Source: Romanomermis culicivorax (lineage: Eukaryota > Nematoda > Enoplea > Mermithida > Mermithidae). Taken from it: DNA of 64,000 nt. The translations under genes and the position numbers were made by a program. Numbering within the stretch: position 1 is the stretch's first letter; every line of letters starts with the position of its first letter. The DNA is taken from NCBI GenBank assembly GCA_963922205.1, contig CAWUHX010000133.1, positions 372,001 to 436,000 of the forward strand, in the 5' to 3' direction. The notes beneath the pieces are model-generated. The model made no database searches. It saw nothing but the letters and a program-made list of their open reading frames with translations, and was not told the DNA's origin. Of this stretch, positions 1 through 10,997 are shown one piece after another.

Positions 1-748
1 TGCTTTTTTTATGCATTTTAGGAGCATACCCAAGCATTTGTTGTATTTACAGTCAGAAACCTGCAAAAATGAGAGGAGAAATTGAGAAAATTCTAGTTAT
101 ATTGGCCAAAATGAGCTCATAAAGAATATATTGGTGTCCTACAGGAGCGGTTGAAGCCTGTTAACGAATAACGATAGAGTTCTCAGGAATTTATCCGCTG
201 TTAACATTTCTATGGCTCTCATTATAATCATCTAATTTTATTTAGTTCTTGGTCCGGGGCCCCACGCTGGAGAAATTTTTGGATTTTCACTTTCTAAAAC
301 GCTGGAAATTGAACCTTTACAACATTGGAAAATAAATTAAAATCCGACTGGTGAAGTATAATTTGTTCCCAATTCCAGCACCGAGCGCTGGAATAATTTT
401 TCAGTTTTTATATTCTAAAACGCTGGAAAATATATCTCTCCGACAGATATTCATAAACAGAAGTTCTAAAATTGCAGTCTAGAATGATGTCTCCAATTTC
501 CATCTCCAATAAACACAAAAGTTCAGGTTGCAGATGTTTAAAAAATTCCAAACATCGAGAGAAAAAATTGAGAAAATTGATGAAAAATCTCAATTTTGGG
601 TGACATAATTGACTGTTGACGATTAACGAACCATACCCAAAATTTTTTTCCTCAAAAGACCCCATTTGAGGGAAAAAACGGTGCCAAACATCACCCAACC
701 CCCCCCTTCTCCAGTTTGGAAAAAATTGAAAAAATTTGCAAAAAACTA
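1..748. other. Intergenic AT-rich stretch with an internal duplication
   Basis: No supported gene. A segment around 263-318 ending in 'ttctaaaacgctggaaa' is repeated imperfectly around 383-432, so the stretch contains a small diverged duplication. Short open frames here have no recognisable domain. Directly seen in sequence; function unknown. Confidence 0.5.
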
Positions 749-1432
749 CAGTCGAACACGGTTAATGAACACTCTGCATATTGAGCATTTACGCTTAATA
801 AACACGCTGTAGCACAGTCCCAACTCAATTCCTATAGTTTCTTATATGTTGATAATACAGTTAATGAGCACACAGTTAATGGATAATGAACACGCCTGGT
901 AGAATCACTGCATATCTTGGTACACATTGAATTCTACATTTAATGAACACGTGTTGACGGATATTGAACAGGCTTTAATCTACGCTTAGTAAACACGATG
1001 TGTACAGATAATATGTACACTTTATCGATTACAGAAACTTCCAGAAACTTCTAGAAACATCTTAATGCAACACAACATCTTGTCTTGTTGTTTTGGTGCT
1101 ATTGTACATTGCTTTTTTTCTTGTGTCAAGTGTGTCATGCCGCCTGTCAAAAAGAATGTTGTTTCTATATTGGTTGTCAGAAATTTTTTGTTTTCAAAGG
1201 AATCTTCTGATGAAATACTTGCCTCTGTAAATTCTATTGATGATTTTATGGATACAAGTCATATTGCTTCGTTGAAACAGTCTAAAATAAGGTCATTTTT
1301 TAAATGATGATAAATGATTCATGTTGAAGTAAAATTTATGTTGAATTTGACGGAGTTCTGATAATGAACATGTACTGATAGTGAACACTTTTATTTCGGT
1401 CCGCTCGGGGTGTTCATTAACTGTGTTTACTG
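749..1432. mobile_element. Non-autonomous pogo/Tigger-like (Tc1/mariner) element
   Basis: The ends form an inverted repeat of about 25 bp. The left end begins CAGTCGAACACGG followed by TTAATGAACAC. The reverse complement of the right end begins CAGTAAACACAG followed by the same 11 bases. Both ends are flanked by TA, the duplication used by Tc1/mariner elements. The CAGT start and the 'TTAATGAACAC' core resemble pogo/Tigger termini. The 684-bp interior is too short for a full transposase and holds only a C-terminal remnant (1065-1307), so this is an internal-deletion derivative. The interior repeats the 'aatgaacac' motif several times. Confidence 0.75.
1065..1307 (+). pseudogene. Remnant of pogo/Tigger-like transposase C-terminus
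   Basis: An 80-codon open frame inside the pogo-like element. The last 15 or so residues, ending LKQSKIRSFFK, resemble the basic-aromatic 'KQ.KI..FF' tail common in Tigger/pogo (CENP-B-like) transposases. The upstream half is Cys/Phe-rich and has no catalytic DDE motif. It is probably the 3' end of a transposase gene whose body was deleted, preserved because it lies beside the right terminal repeat. The call rests on this short tail plus the surrounding inverted repeats. Confidence 0.45.
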
Positions 1433-2340
1433 TATGTTTTTTGGCCTTTTTGGGAAAAATTTCGACTATTTTTGACCCGCTCCCCCCAAATTTCGGATTT
1501 ACTTCCCCCCCCCCCCCCCCCAACTGGTCAGAGGTCTTACAGGTATGCCCTATACCCAAATGTGGGGATCCCCACCCCAACTCAGTCAACCCAATACCTA
1601 CTACCTCCCAAAATTTTTGAAATGTTGGGACCCCTCACCCCCAAAATTTTGGGTTTACCCTCCCCCCCCAACTGGTCGGACCTCTTACAGGTGTGAACCG
1701 GACCCAAAATTTTTTTCCTCATTTTCCACAAATTTTTAACATTTTTCAAAATGTTTATAATGTGCCTACGGATGCTTTTTTATGCATTTTAGGACCATAC
1801 TCAAGCATTTTCATGTCCGAGAGGGGGGGTAAATCTTAAATTTGGGGAGGGATTTGGCTAAATGCCCACTTTGCAAATTTTAATTTTTTCCAAACTGGGG
1901 GGGGTTGGGTATATGGTTGGCCAAGTTGGGGGGTACCCCCAACGGCAGGGGCTATGCAGCGCTGGGCGCTCTATAACAGTATTTCATTATTTTTTTGTTC
2001 AGCGCCTGGTGCTGCATAACCAAGCAGTATGATTTTTTTTATTCAGCGCCTGGGGCTGAATAACCAAAAAGCCATTTTTTTCCCAATTTTTTCCAAGTGT
2101 GCGGGGGAGGGCATTGGGTATAGGGTTGACCAAGTTGAGGGTGGGGGTTCCGATTGGTATAAGGTTCGACCAAGTTGGGGGTGGAGGTCCCCCATGACTA
2201 GGCATAGACGATGTACTGATGTTTTCAATCAGCCAGACACTGTGGTCAACCAACTGGATAACAAAAAAAATCAGCTAGAAATGGGCGAAACGGTAAAAAT
2301 CACATCTATTTTGGATTGATGATGGACAACCGAAGATCAG
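1433..2340. repeat. Cluster of poly-C/poly-G miniature-element fragments
   Basis: Contains C runs (longest around 1506-1521) followed by 'aactggtcagaggtcttacaggtatg', repeated at about 1664-1693 as 'aactggtcggacctcttacaggtgtg'. The same right end occurs at 5605-5634, where the element is complete. An inverted piece near 1905-1945 matches the start of that element on the other strand. Proline- or glycine-rich open frames over these runs are composition artefacts. I read this as several overlapping, partly truncated copies of one miniature-transposon family. Confidence 0.6.
1955..2070. repeat. Palindromic 'TTATTCAGC...GCTGAATAA' repeat units
   Basis: Three imperfect copies of a 25-30 bp inverted-repeat unit: 'gcagcgctgggcgctctataac' near 1957, 'gttcagcgcctggtgctgcataac' near 1998, and 'ttattcagcgcctggggct' plus 'gaataac' near 2040. 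Each could fold as a short hairpin. Three more copies lie at 5233-5346. Origin unknown. Confidence 0.6.
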
Positions 2341-5232
2341 AGATCTGGCCCCCAATCAAAAATCTGGATTCTTCGACCAGCATTAACTTCTCTCATTTTC
2401 TAACACAGCGCATGACTCTAAAATGAAAGAGCATGCTACCACAACAATAGCATATACTTGTAAAAACAATCTGTAGTCAGTCCATACAGAAATTCAGTTG
2501 GTTCTCAAATCCTCTCCATGTTTGCCAAGCCGAATCAGGCTAGAAAACCAGCTGTAGTACATTTATTTCGAAGAAAATAGACAAAATACAATCAAAGGTG
2601 ATTGTCGGGCTTATTTCAGAGTCTATCAAGAGCTCCCAAGGTCAGATTTTCAGATAGTAGTAAATTTAATAATTTGTGGGGGCAATGTATAGCTAAATGT
2701 CCAATATAAATGCACCAGTTTTGACAAAACTAGCCACCCAGTGATCAATTCTTAAGACTTTGGGTAGGGGTAATACCCCCTCGTACCCCTCCCTATGGGA
2801 CAGTCTGGACACTTTTGAACAAATTGAAAATGAATTTATCATGTTGAACATAATTTTTTTTCCCTGTACTGTTAGCCAGTTTTCCAATCAAACTGGCCCT
2901 GACTCAATTTTTGACCTGGGGCTACTTTCACAATTCACAAGTATGGTGGTTGAGTCATACCTCTCACATGCTCAGTGGTGTCGGCTTGCATCAACGACTT
3001 TTAGAAAAATTGATTTTCTAGTGTTTCAGTAGTGTTCACATTCTTGTTTATAACATGTAAAAAGAATGTAATAATGTATTTCTTATCAGGTGAAGAATGT
3101 TGAAGTGCATTTTAATCTCATGAATGGAAAACTAAAATTTTGCATAGTATGACTATATCCGTAAACTAAAATTCTCTGTAATCCTGTTCCAAATCCACAA
3201 CAAATTTTTTCTCCCTACATTATTCAAGCGAAATGCATCTACTGTAAGTCTTTAAGTAGAGCACCCCATAGGGGGAAACGGGATATTGCTGCGCTCTCAT
3301 GTTTGGATATTCATTTACCATCCCAGTAAGAATGACTTACTGATGAAATGAGACAAAAATGGTCACAGGTACACAAAACTTTGGGGAGTGTCATAATGGG
3401 TAGGCCAATTTGAAGGAAATGAGTAAGCAGACACTTTTAGAAGAACTGCTATTGGATATTTTTTTAAAGTTCGTGGTCAGTATGAAAAAAGTATGTTTAT
3501 CATGTCCACAGGTTTGAAAATGTATCTATTGCATAAACGATTTTGGTATATGAAAGTGAAAAAACTTGACAGCTGTACAGAACCACTGGCTTTTGTAGGA
3601 GACAAACATATTTCGCTCTGTACGAAGAATTTTGTGGTATGTTTTCAGAAAGCACAAATACAATCAGTCAAAATTACAGTTTTCTGGTGCCTAGTGCAGG
3701 AATCTATGTTGTAATTCTTGGGATTGGAAAATCCGCTGTTTTTACCAAATTATGCTTATTTGGGAAAAATGTTTAAAAAAGCTGAAAATGTTAATTATCG
3801 ACGCACGAAAAACAATATTGGTGCATTTTCTAACGTGAGCATCTGGAATTGGCCAATGTAGTGGGAAATAGTGAGTTGTCTTTCGAACATTGCTCTACAC
3901 CTACTCTGGCTGTTGGTGCATGAATTGTTAAATTTCTATAGCTCATTGGCATGAGCACATGAAAACAATTATCTAAGTGTCAACTGGAAATCTGCACAAT
4001 AAAGTATCACTGAACTGCTACATTTTGGTGCAAGCGAAACCTTTATAGAGGTGCCCTGAACTCTTCTAAAGGTTCAGTGGTACCTATAAATAGAAGTAGG
4101 AGCAAGAGAAAACGCCATTCAATTAGTTCAGTTCATTTTTATTTTCTGTGGTGCAGTGTGTGTCAGTTCTATGGTGCAGAGTTTGGTACAGGTCAATTTT
4201 TATGCCACTGAATCAATAGAAAGGCTCAGATGTGTTTGGTACATCTAGCCCCTTGTCTAGTGCCGAGAACTAGTCCATCTGTTAGTTGCCAGTTGAGCTA
4301 TTTTCCATGTATATGATACATTGACCATTTTTTCTAGTAGTTACTCATGTGATCGTAAGAATCTAATGTTTCCATCATGTGAACCAAATATTCGCATTTG
4401 AGACATATAAAACACAAAAAGTGAAAAAACTATAAGTAATCTGCTTTGTTGGTGATATATATGCAATAAAGTTGATCCTGAACCTGTTGAAAAAGAACTA
4501 CTCTAGGAGTGTTTTGTGCAAGTGAACAAGCAAGTAATCCTGAACTCTTGACCTTCTAATACGGTGCAAATAACAGTGTGGATCTTCTAGGTTGCTGCTA
4601 GCAGAAGTTGATGAATAGAAAGATCGCCACCACTAGTAATGTGTGCTCTGTTAAATTTTTCCATGACTTGTTTCACGGTTTTCAAGCTTCGCTGTACACC
4701 CACCGTATGATAAAAATCGTATGCTTGATGAGAAACTGTTCTTGACTAGCCAATTCTTTATTTCTAAGCAGATTGCATTTCGTGTTCAATCATTTCCGAG
4801 ACCCCAGCAAAAGTCCAAACACCTAATAGGGGTGAAAACTTTGTGAGTTATAGCCACAGTAGTAGAAACGTCATACTATTAGAGTCTGGCTTTCAGAAAT
4901 AGGCGTTATTATATTGCAACAAAACTACTGAGGATTAAATTAAAATCATATTCCTTAACCACAAATCACTTGAAAAAATCCTATTGTAATGTTAAACAAT
5001 TGTAAGCTGTCAAAATTCATTCTTAGCCAGACCGACTGCAAGTGACCAGTTGTAGTTTGATTGCAGTTCAGAGGGGTTTATCCGAATCTGACAGGTTCGT
5101 ACTTTGAATCATCTCATGATGGATGATGGAACTCATATTTTGATGAAACAGAAACTCAATGGGTGCAACGCAAGAAGTATATTGTAACATAATAGGACAG
5201 ATGGCTAGATAACCAGCGTAATGATAAAATGT
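2341..5232. other. Long intergenic stretch without a supported gene
   Basis: Nearly 2.9 kb of AT-rich DNA whose open frames are all short and lack domains or plausible splice context. One possible promoter-like spot is 'ctataaata' near 4084, followed about 30 bases later by 'tcaattagttcagtt', which could be an old LTR or promoter remnant, but I found no partner repeat. No RNA gene or element boundary recognised. Confidence 0.4.
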
Positions 5233-5346
5233 TATTCAGCACTCGGCGCTGCATAAAGAAAATTAACATGCTTGGTTATTCAGTGCTGGGCGGTGAATAA
5301 AAAAAATTAAGGCGGAAGGATATTCAGTGCTGGGCCCTGAATAACC
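5233..5346. repeat. Second cluster of palindromic TTATTCAGC repeats
   Basis: Three more units of the hairpin family seen near 2 kb: 'ttattcagcactcggcgctg' near 5233, 'ttattcagtgctgggcggtg' near 5276 and 'atattcagtgctgggccctg' near 5320, each followed by 'aataa' or 'cataa'. Spacing is about 43-45 bp. Clustered, with variation in the loop but conserved arms. Confidence 0.6.
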
Positions 5347-5441
5347 ACTGCCCCCCCCTCCCCAGTGACAGGTATGAGTATTTTGATGCTTTTGGATCAG
5401 GATTTTTTTCCATACAGCAACCAAATTTCGGGCTGTACAAC

Positions 5442-5634
5442 CATACCTGTAATTGGGGGGACCCCCCCAACTTGGCCCACCATATACCCAACCCCCCCAA
5501 ACTTCAAAAAATTTGCGAAAAAGTGCCTTTTTGGGAAAAATTTTGACTTTTTTCGCCCCCCCCCCCCCCACTAAAAAAAATTTCGGGTTTACCCCCCCCC
5601 CTCCCCCCAACAGGTCAGACCTCTTACAGGTATG
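5442..5634. mobile_element. Miniature hAT-like element (MITE), poly-C family
   Basis: 193 bp starting catacctgtaattgggg and ending with 'cttacaggtatg', so the ends are inverted (CATACCTGTAA). The flanking 8-bp sequences are tgtacaac (5434-5441) and tgtgcaac (5635-5642), matching at 7 of 8, as expected for an old hAT-type duplication. The interior is dominated by C runs and contains no gene. A longer relative with a perfect duplication lies at 36893-37309. Confidence 0.75.
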
Positions 5635-5642
5635 TGTGCAAC

Positions 5643-6085
5643 CAAATTTTTTTTGCCAAGTTGCACAGTGCAACTTGAGGCGTGACTGCTCTTTTGAATA
5701 GTTTATAGGGCTTCCTTTCCAGAGATGCATTTTTATTCGTTCTAAAATGGAAAAAAGTGAAAATTTTCTGGGGCAAGGGTTTTAATTCATTTACAACTTT
5801 TTATGTTATTCAAGTCGTGGTTAAAAAATGTCATTCTAGTTAGTGCTTATAGGCTCTAATTATCAACATATTATGGGTAAATGTTTGATCCTGTATTGTT
5901 TTTCGACGAATTTGGTAAAAACTAACACTTTTCTTCGTCATTTTCCCAGAATCTTTTTGGGATCTTCATAAACATTTTGTCTTTCATGTGATTAAAACAT
6001 TTTGAGTGTAAGACAATGCTATAAATTCTCGCTGGTTGAAAGATCCAAATTCTTACTCGTTCGTGTAGTTTTTGAATTTTAGTTT
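5643..6085. other. Intergenic flank of Gypsy-A
   Basis: AT-rich flank with no supported gene or repeat. It ends with gttt (6082-6085), which is the left copy of the 4-bp target duplication of Gypsy-A. Confidence 0.5.
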
Positions 6086-6642
6086 TGTTGTGGAGCGATT
6101 TGGTGCCTTTGTAAAGTGTTCATCAGTTTTGCCAAAAGATCGACAAGTTCAATTGAGAAAGATCATGGCCAGATGTTAGAAGAGGCGTGGCTACACTGTC
6201 GGAGAAATTGTGAAAATAATTTCATTGTGGGTTGTGTGTGCTTTAGACGAATGGTTGTGTCTAGAGAGAGAGTGTTGTTTTTGGTTAGATTGAAGCCACA
6301 TATTTTCAGTATAGTAAATTGTGATTTGAAGGTGTGTTCTAGGTTAAGTCAAACTATTTGGAAAATAGTTTGAGTAAACAGGTTCAATTCCTAATTGGGT
6401 AAGTTAGCGCAGTCCGAATTCGGGCATCCAAAAATCTTTAAGGACCTGAGCGAAGTTCCTAGGAAAATTTGACATAGCCCTCTCTACAAGCCCGTCAATC
6501 TCCTGCGTACGATTATCATTACGTGAAATTCATCAAACACTTCAAGTGTTCCATTTACAGTGTTCCGCATGCTCTTCTATGTTCCATACGTCTCTAATTA
6601 AAACATGCGTGATTAATTGTAATTATTTTCTCCTATATGACA
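6086..6642 (+). repeat. 5' LTR of Gypsy-A
   Basis: 557 bp, TG...CA ended, closely matching 38840-39383 in the same orientation by eye with small indels. One clear difference is a stretch near 6480 ('cctctctacaagcccgtc') missing from the right copy. Followed by 'aattggtttattctc', where a primer-binding site (TGG...) would be expected; the tRNA was not identified. Confidence 0.85.
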
Positions 6643-6677
6643 AATTGGTTTATTCTCATTTAAAGCTCATTTAAAGG

Positions 6678-8572
6678 TTGAGGAAATGCCGAAATTTGCA
6701 AAAAAATCCGAAAAAACCACTGGAACTGACCCAAAAAATGGAGGAAAACTGCACACGTTGCTCTACTGCTTTAGGCTATGAAAAAGGTTTCTACAAGAAA
6801 CTAGTGAATCTCAATGATCGAGAAGTCGAAAATTTTGACTTCAAAAATGCAAATCTACCGCTTCTCTATGTAGGAGATAAGCCTTATTTTGATTTACCGC
6901 AAAGGTCTGCTCCACAAAAAATGTGAAAAACTTCACAATTGTTATCTCTGAAAATTGTCAAAAATCGAAAATTCAACTTTTTAAAACTGAAACTGAAGGA
7001 GACCGATGCTCAAAAATCTTGGATAATGATGTGTACATGGATGTAATGCGAAAATGATATGCTGAAATGATAAATTTCTGTGGCGACACTACTAACCCAT
7101 TAAGTGAAATGGTTACGATAGCGACTCAACAACAAAAACTTCTCGATGAGTTTAAAACACAAATCAAAGAAATGAGAGCTCAGAAAAGAGAGTTATCGAA
7201 ACCGAATGTTCCTGAAATTGAAATTATCGCAAGACCATGAGCTCTTACGCTCAGTCTCTAAAATAAAATAAACCGAAAACGCCATTAGCAATTCAAAAAG
7301 TCAACTTAGTTTTTGAGGCATAATTGAGGACAATGATGATCTAATCATTCTGACACAAACATTTGATGGCTCTAACACCCTGAACTCTCAGATAAATTTT
7401 TTGTCTATCCCACGTTCTCAGGTGCATAGATCTTTCGCCGACGACAAAATGAGATTTAAGACTATCTGTAAAAAGATACCGCGCAAAAATTTGATAACTC
7501 CACTCAAAATTAACAAGTATTGAAATTCTTCATCGCCCTCAGAAACGAGTTTGGCCTCGATGTGTCTGAATATGTAAAACTTCACATGTTGAGTTGCTTG
7601 ACTTGCGATGGTGCTCTGAACATCTTTTGAGACGTCCGATCATATGAGGAAGCAAAACAGATTCTGATGTGTATGAATGCACCAAATTGTGATCAAGATA
7701 CGCTCCAATGCGAGCTCCAGTCCATCCCTCTGTTCAAAACTGAAGATCTGTCAGCTTTCTTGAACGGAATCAGCACCTACGTACATTTACTGTACTATGA
7801 CAGAAGCGCTCTGTATCACCATAGAAAAGTTATCACATGTTTTCTTTGGAAAATCCCAGAAATTTATAGAGTGTATCAATTGACGCGATTACTCTAGAAA
7901 CAATCACTGATTTAGTGATAGCCATCGCGAAAGTTCAGAAAATTCAGTAAGCGAATAAACAAATGACCGTGAGAGCAACCATCTCAGTCTCGTTTTAGAG
8001 ATGATTCGAAACCTCCTTTCAGAGATAACTCTCACTCCTAAAATACAGATGATTCTAGACAGCGAAATGCCATCCAATTTCAAGAAAATTTGACTTCAAT
8101 GAAGACAAAAGAATTCCAGGAATGCATAAAACAAGTCCTGGAAAAGTTCGGGATCTGAGAAAATTCGCAAAACACTAACAATTTCAAAAATCGAAGGTCA
8201 CAATTGGATCAAGGAACGAGTCCGAATTTCCAGAATAGAGAGAACATTTCTATACCAGATTTTTCTCAAAAAACTTCCAACAAAATCAATCATGTGAATG
8301 ACTTGCAAAATACTGCACCTACCATGGTCATTGTAAGCATGGCAGCTCGGAATGCTATCACTTGAAACCACAGAGTACACAGCCTCCACAACAGCAACTG
8401 AATCCACAATGGCGAAATAATAATTGGCATTCTTGTTTTCAACAAAATAGGCGTAACTACATGCTCAATGAGAATCAAAATTTTGACTGAAATAACCAAT
8501 TTTACAATCCCGATAATCAAAACTATCAGAGAGATGTGGCAAACCTTTCTCTCTGAATCCACAAATGTTCAC
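6678..8572 (+). pseudogene. Degraded gag of Gypsy-A
   Basis: No continuous frame, but fragments in all three plus frames read as Gag. There is an open piece at 6678-6926, a coiled-coil-like Glu/Lys-rich stretch near 7070-7240, a helical segment at 7520-7890, and near 8306-8370 a Cys/His cluster (C-x2-C-x4-H-C, then a later E-C) in the place expected for a nucleocapsid zinc knuckle. It follows the 5' LTR directly and precedes the protease. Stops and frameshifts occur about every 100-200 bp, so the gene is long dead. Identification rests on position, the Cys-rich motif and continuity with the protease. Confidence 0.6.
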
Positions 8573-8601
8573 AAAAGGACATCAAACTTCTGAGCTTATA
8601 C

Positions 8602-9210
8602 GCTCCTACACAAGCTTTTCATATTGATGCCAAAATTGGAAAAACCAAAACAAAAGCCTTGATTGATACCAGTGCCCAATGTTCAGTCATTTCCTCAAGT
8701 CTAGCTAAATGCTCTTTGGGGATTGACTATGATACCTTAGAAACATCTGCACAGATAAAAGTAGCCGACAGTGCTATCCTCGATGCCCGAGGTCCAATAA
8801 TCTTCAAAATCAACTCATCTTTCAGAATGCATCTAGTACAATGCTGGATCCTTCCCACTTCAGGAGAGCAATGCCTCCTCAGAAGTGATTTCCTAGTGCA
8901 TCAAAGTGTTCGAGCCATAATAAACTTTTGCCAAAACTTCATCAAAATCGAAGACGTTCAACAAGAACTAAACCTAGTATTGAAACTGATTGAAAAAACG
9001 CCCTACAATGAAGTATTTCCAAATACTTCCATGGGACAAAGTCAAATGCTAGTTGTGAAAATCGACGGATCGCTACTAATTTTGAATATCTTGTCGTGTT
9101 ATATAGAACCAAATTGTCAAACATGGGTTAACGGAAAAATCTTTCCTTTCACAAACAAAAGTTTTAAAAGCATCATAGTTCAACCCATGATCTTCAGAAA
9201 AAAACTGTGA
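8602..9210 (+). pseudogene. Retropepsin (aspartic protease) region of Gypsy-A
   Basis: Open frame of about 200 codons. Near its start is ALIDTSAQCSVISSSLA, the retropepsin active-site block, in which the usual D-T/S-G-A reads D-T-S-A, so the Gly after Thr is replaced. A later 'GEQCLLRSDFLV' corresponds to the second conserved block (normally 'iLGxDfL'). Retropepsins dimerise and cleave Gag and Gag-Pol during particle maturation. The frame ends just before the Maverick insertion, and the reverse transcriptase that should follow is absent from the window. Confidence 0.7.
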
Positions 9211-9235
9211 ATACTCGATAGAATTGGGGATAATC

Positions 9236-9298
9236 AACATAATTGAAGGCAAATGTCCACTATTACAACATAATTGATGGCAAATGTCCACTATAGCA
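9236..9298 (+). repeat. Two-unit tandem repeat at the Gypsy-A/Maverick junction
   Basis: A unit of about 31 bp, 'aacataattgaaggcaaatg' plus 'tccactatt', is repeated with two or three differences. It sits where Gypsy-A sequence stops and may reflect the insertion/deletion event there. Confidence 0.6.
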
Positions 9299-9534
9299 AA
9301 GATTCTCTAGAAGTGAAACAAGCTCTCAAGAAAATGTGTACAAAGAAGTATGCCGATTGTGAAGATTACAGCAACAACTTTGCCAAGGTTTTGGATGAAA
9401 TTTTCCTCCGTACAAGTATCGGCCAAAAAGGCATAAGTGACATTGTTCTTCAATGTATCAAAGCACCAGAATGTGAAACAGCAAAGATGATGGATGATAT
9501 TGTTTCTAATATTGTATGTGTTGATATTGTCTAA
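9274..9534 (+). CDS. Unidentified 86-codon ORF at the left edge of the Maverick
   Basis: An intact plus-strand frame, opposite in strand to all other Maverick genes and convergent with the major capsid gene, about 75 bp away. The product is helical and charged with scattered Cys residues, including a C-x7-C spacing near the N-terminus. No family recognised. Mavericks often carry extra ORFs near one terminus, so it could be Maverick cargo or a host fragment. Frame integrity next to decayed genes is the main reason for listing it. Confidence 0.35.
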   Translation: MMANVHYSKDSLEVKQALKKMCTKKYADCEDYSNNFAKVLDEIFLRTSIGQKGISDIVLQCIKAPECETAKMMDDIVSNIVCVDIV

Positions 9535-9609
9535 ATATCCTAATAAAAGATGAGAATGACACAACATTGATTTTATTTATCAATCAAAACAACATACAAA
9601 TGACATTTA

Positions 9610-10997
9610 TCAAACTGTGTAATCCATATAAGCTTGAGGAGTATGATCAATCATCAATAGAGAATCAAACTCTGCATATACAATACATTCAATTCCACCA
9701 GCAGGTAAATTTCTACCAAATAACATTTCTAGAGTTGTTGTTCCTTCATGCACCAATTCCCATGTGGATGAGTCTGAACCATCACTTCCTAGCTCAAAAA
9801 CGAAGAAGCTAGACCCATTTCTGAAACAATTCATACTAATCATGTTTCCTTTGTCATCCCCGGCAATGTTCAGGCCTTCAAACATCTGTGTGTAGGCTTT
9901 CACGAAGCTATTTTGTTCAAAATCCAATTTGTACAGAACAGATGGAACTACTGTAGTACCACAAGTAATTTTGATTTCTGATAAACCAAAATCTTGAAAA
10001 CTGAATGGATTAATTTTGTAAGTACCCCTTACAGCTTCAGCCAAAACTAGGTCGATAACTAATCGTCTGGGTAAAATACCATTAAATAGGGAGTTTAGAG
10101 GCGTTGAGCATCTATTCTCTGTAATTAACAAGCTCCTTATTTGGGTTCTTCTAAAGGGATACTTTACGCTTGTTTTCTGAAGCATTGATTCAATCGCCAT
10201 GATGATGCTTTCAGATACTTCTACTTTACACACAAAGAGGGACATCTGCTTAACTTGTATTCGATATTTAGGAGTGGTAATTTCATTTCCATTGTCGATA
10301 ATGCAAAATGTATCACTGTTGCGGTGAAGCTCAACATGCAATTCACATTGATTAATTAAAAACCGATCTTGCATAAACAAGTCAACATGGAGTGGTGCCA
10401 TAACTTCAACCCATGCACTGTTTTTGAAGATGTGCATTCGTGTTGCCATACCATCCAGGTTGTTTTCAGGATCTTTATCTGCATAGTACATGCCGGTTTG
10501 CAGTTGGCTACACTTTGCATCAGTACTAAAGTTTAGTTCCGTCTCCATCAACGCCCTATAAGCATATTTATGGCCACTAAAATTAAAAAAATCAATGCAT
10601 AACACAACTACAAAATGAAAAACAAATTTACCTGTCAGATAATAATTTTCCATTGAGAAACACTTTGATTTGGCGAAAGAATGTCTTTCCTATCAGATTA
10701 ACTGGTAAAACTAAATCTCCATCACATGCATTAGTATCAGCATTTTGGGTGACTTTACAGTCTCTGCCATCGGGTTTTGTTATGCGTAACACAAAGTATA
10801 CAATTCTTTGATAAATCCAACATGTACAAATCTGGGGACAGTTTGAATTCATATGGTCCTTCATTAGTACATGGATTTTGGAGTTGCACTTCCGACCAGA
10901 ATGATCTTTTTATAGCCACTTGTGTTGGTGGTACTGTGAACAAGTCAAGCTCACTTTTTGTACTTGGTAGTGAGCCTTCATCTAATAGTTTGCTCAT
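9610..10997 (-). pseudogene. MCP: Maverick major capsid protein (double jelly-roll), frameshifted
   Basis: Starts at the Met at 10997 (MSKLLDEGS), followed by SELDLFTVPPTQ, the hallmark N-terminus of Maverick major capsid proteins. The C-terminal part ends IECIVYAEFDSLLMIDHT, also typical, and the interior holds HVDLFMQDRFLINQCELHVE and a PFSFQDFGL block. The family builds the pseudo-hexameric capsid facets. A 1-base shift near 10800 separates the first 65 residues from the rest. A 55-bp intron with GT/AG ends lies at 10577-10631, and joining across it keeps the frame. It is preceded in frame by the pX-like protein with no stop between. Length (about 445 residues) is normal for a Maverick major capsid protein. 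Confidence 0.85.
10577..10631 (-). other. Short intron in the major capsid gene
   Basis: On the minus strand it starts GTAAATTTG after '..ctgacag' and ends 'tttaattttag'. It is 55 bp, AT-rich, and the codon it splits (AG+T) is restored in frame. It contains the stop that otherwise interrupts the capsid frame. Confidence 0.75.

Noticed and set aside
1381..1739. Overlapping Pro-rich open frames
   Set aside because: They exist only because C runs encode proline in any frame; they overlap miniature-element fragments.
5263..5730. 155-codon Gly-rich minus-strand frame
   Set aside because: It spans the palindromic repeats and the poly-C MITE; glycine comes from G runs, with no domain.
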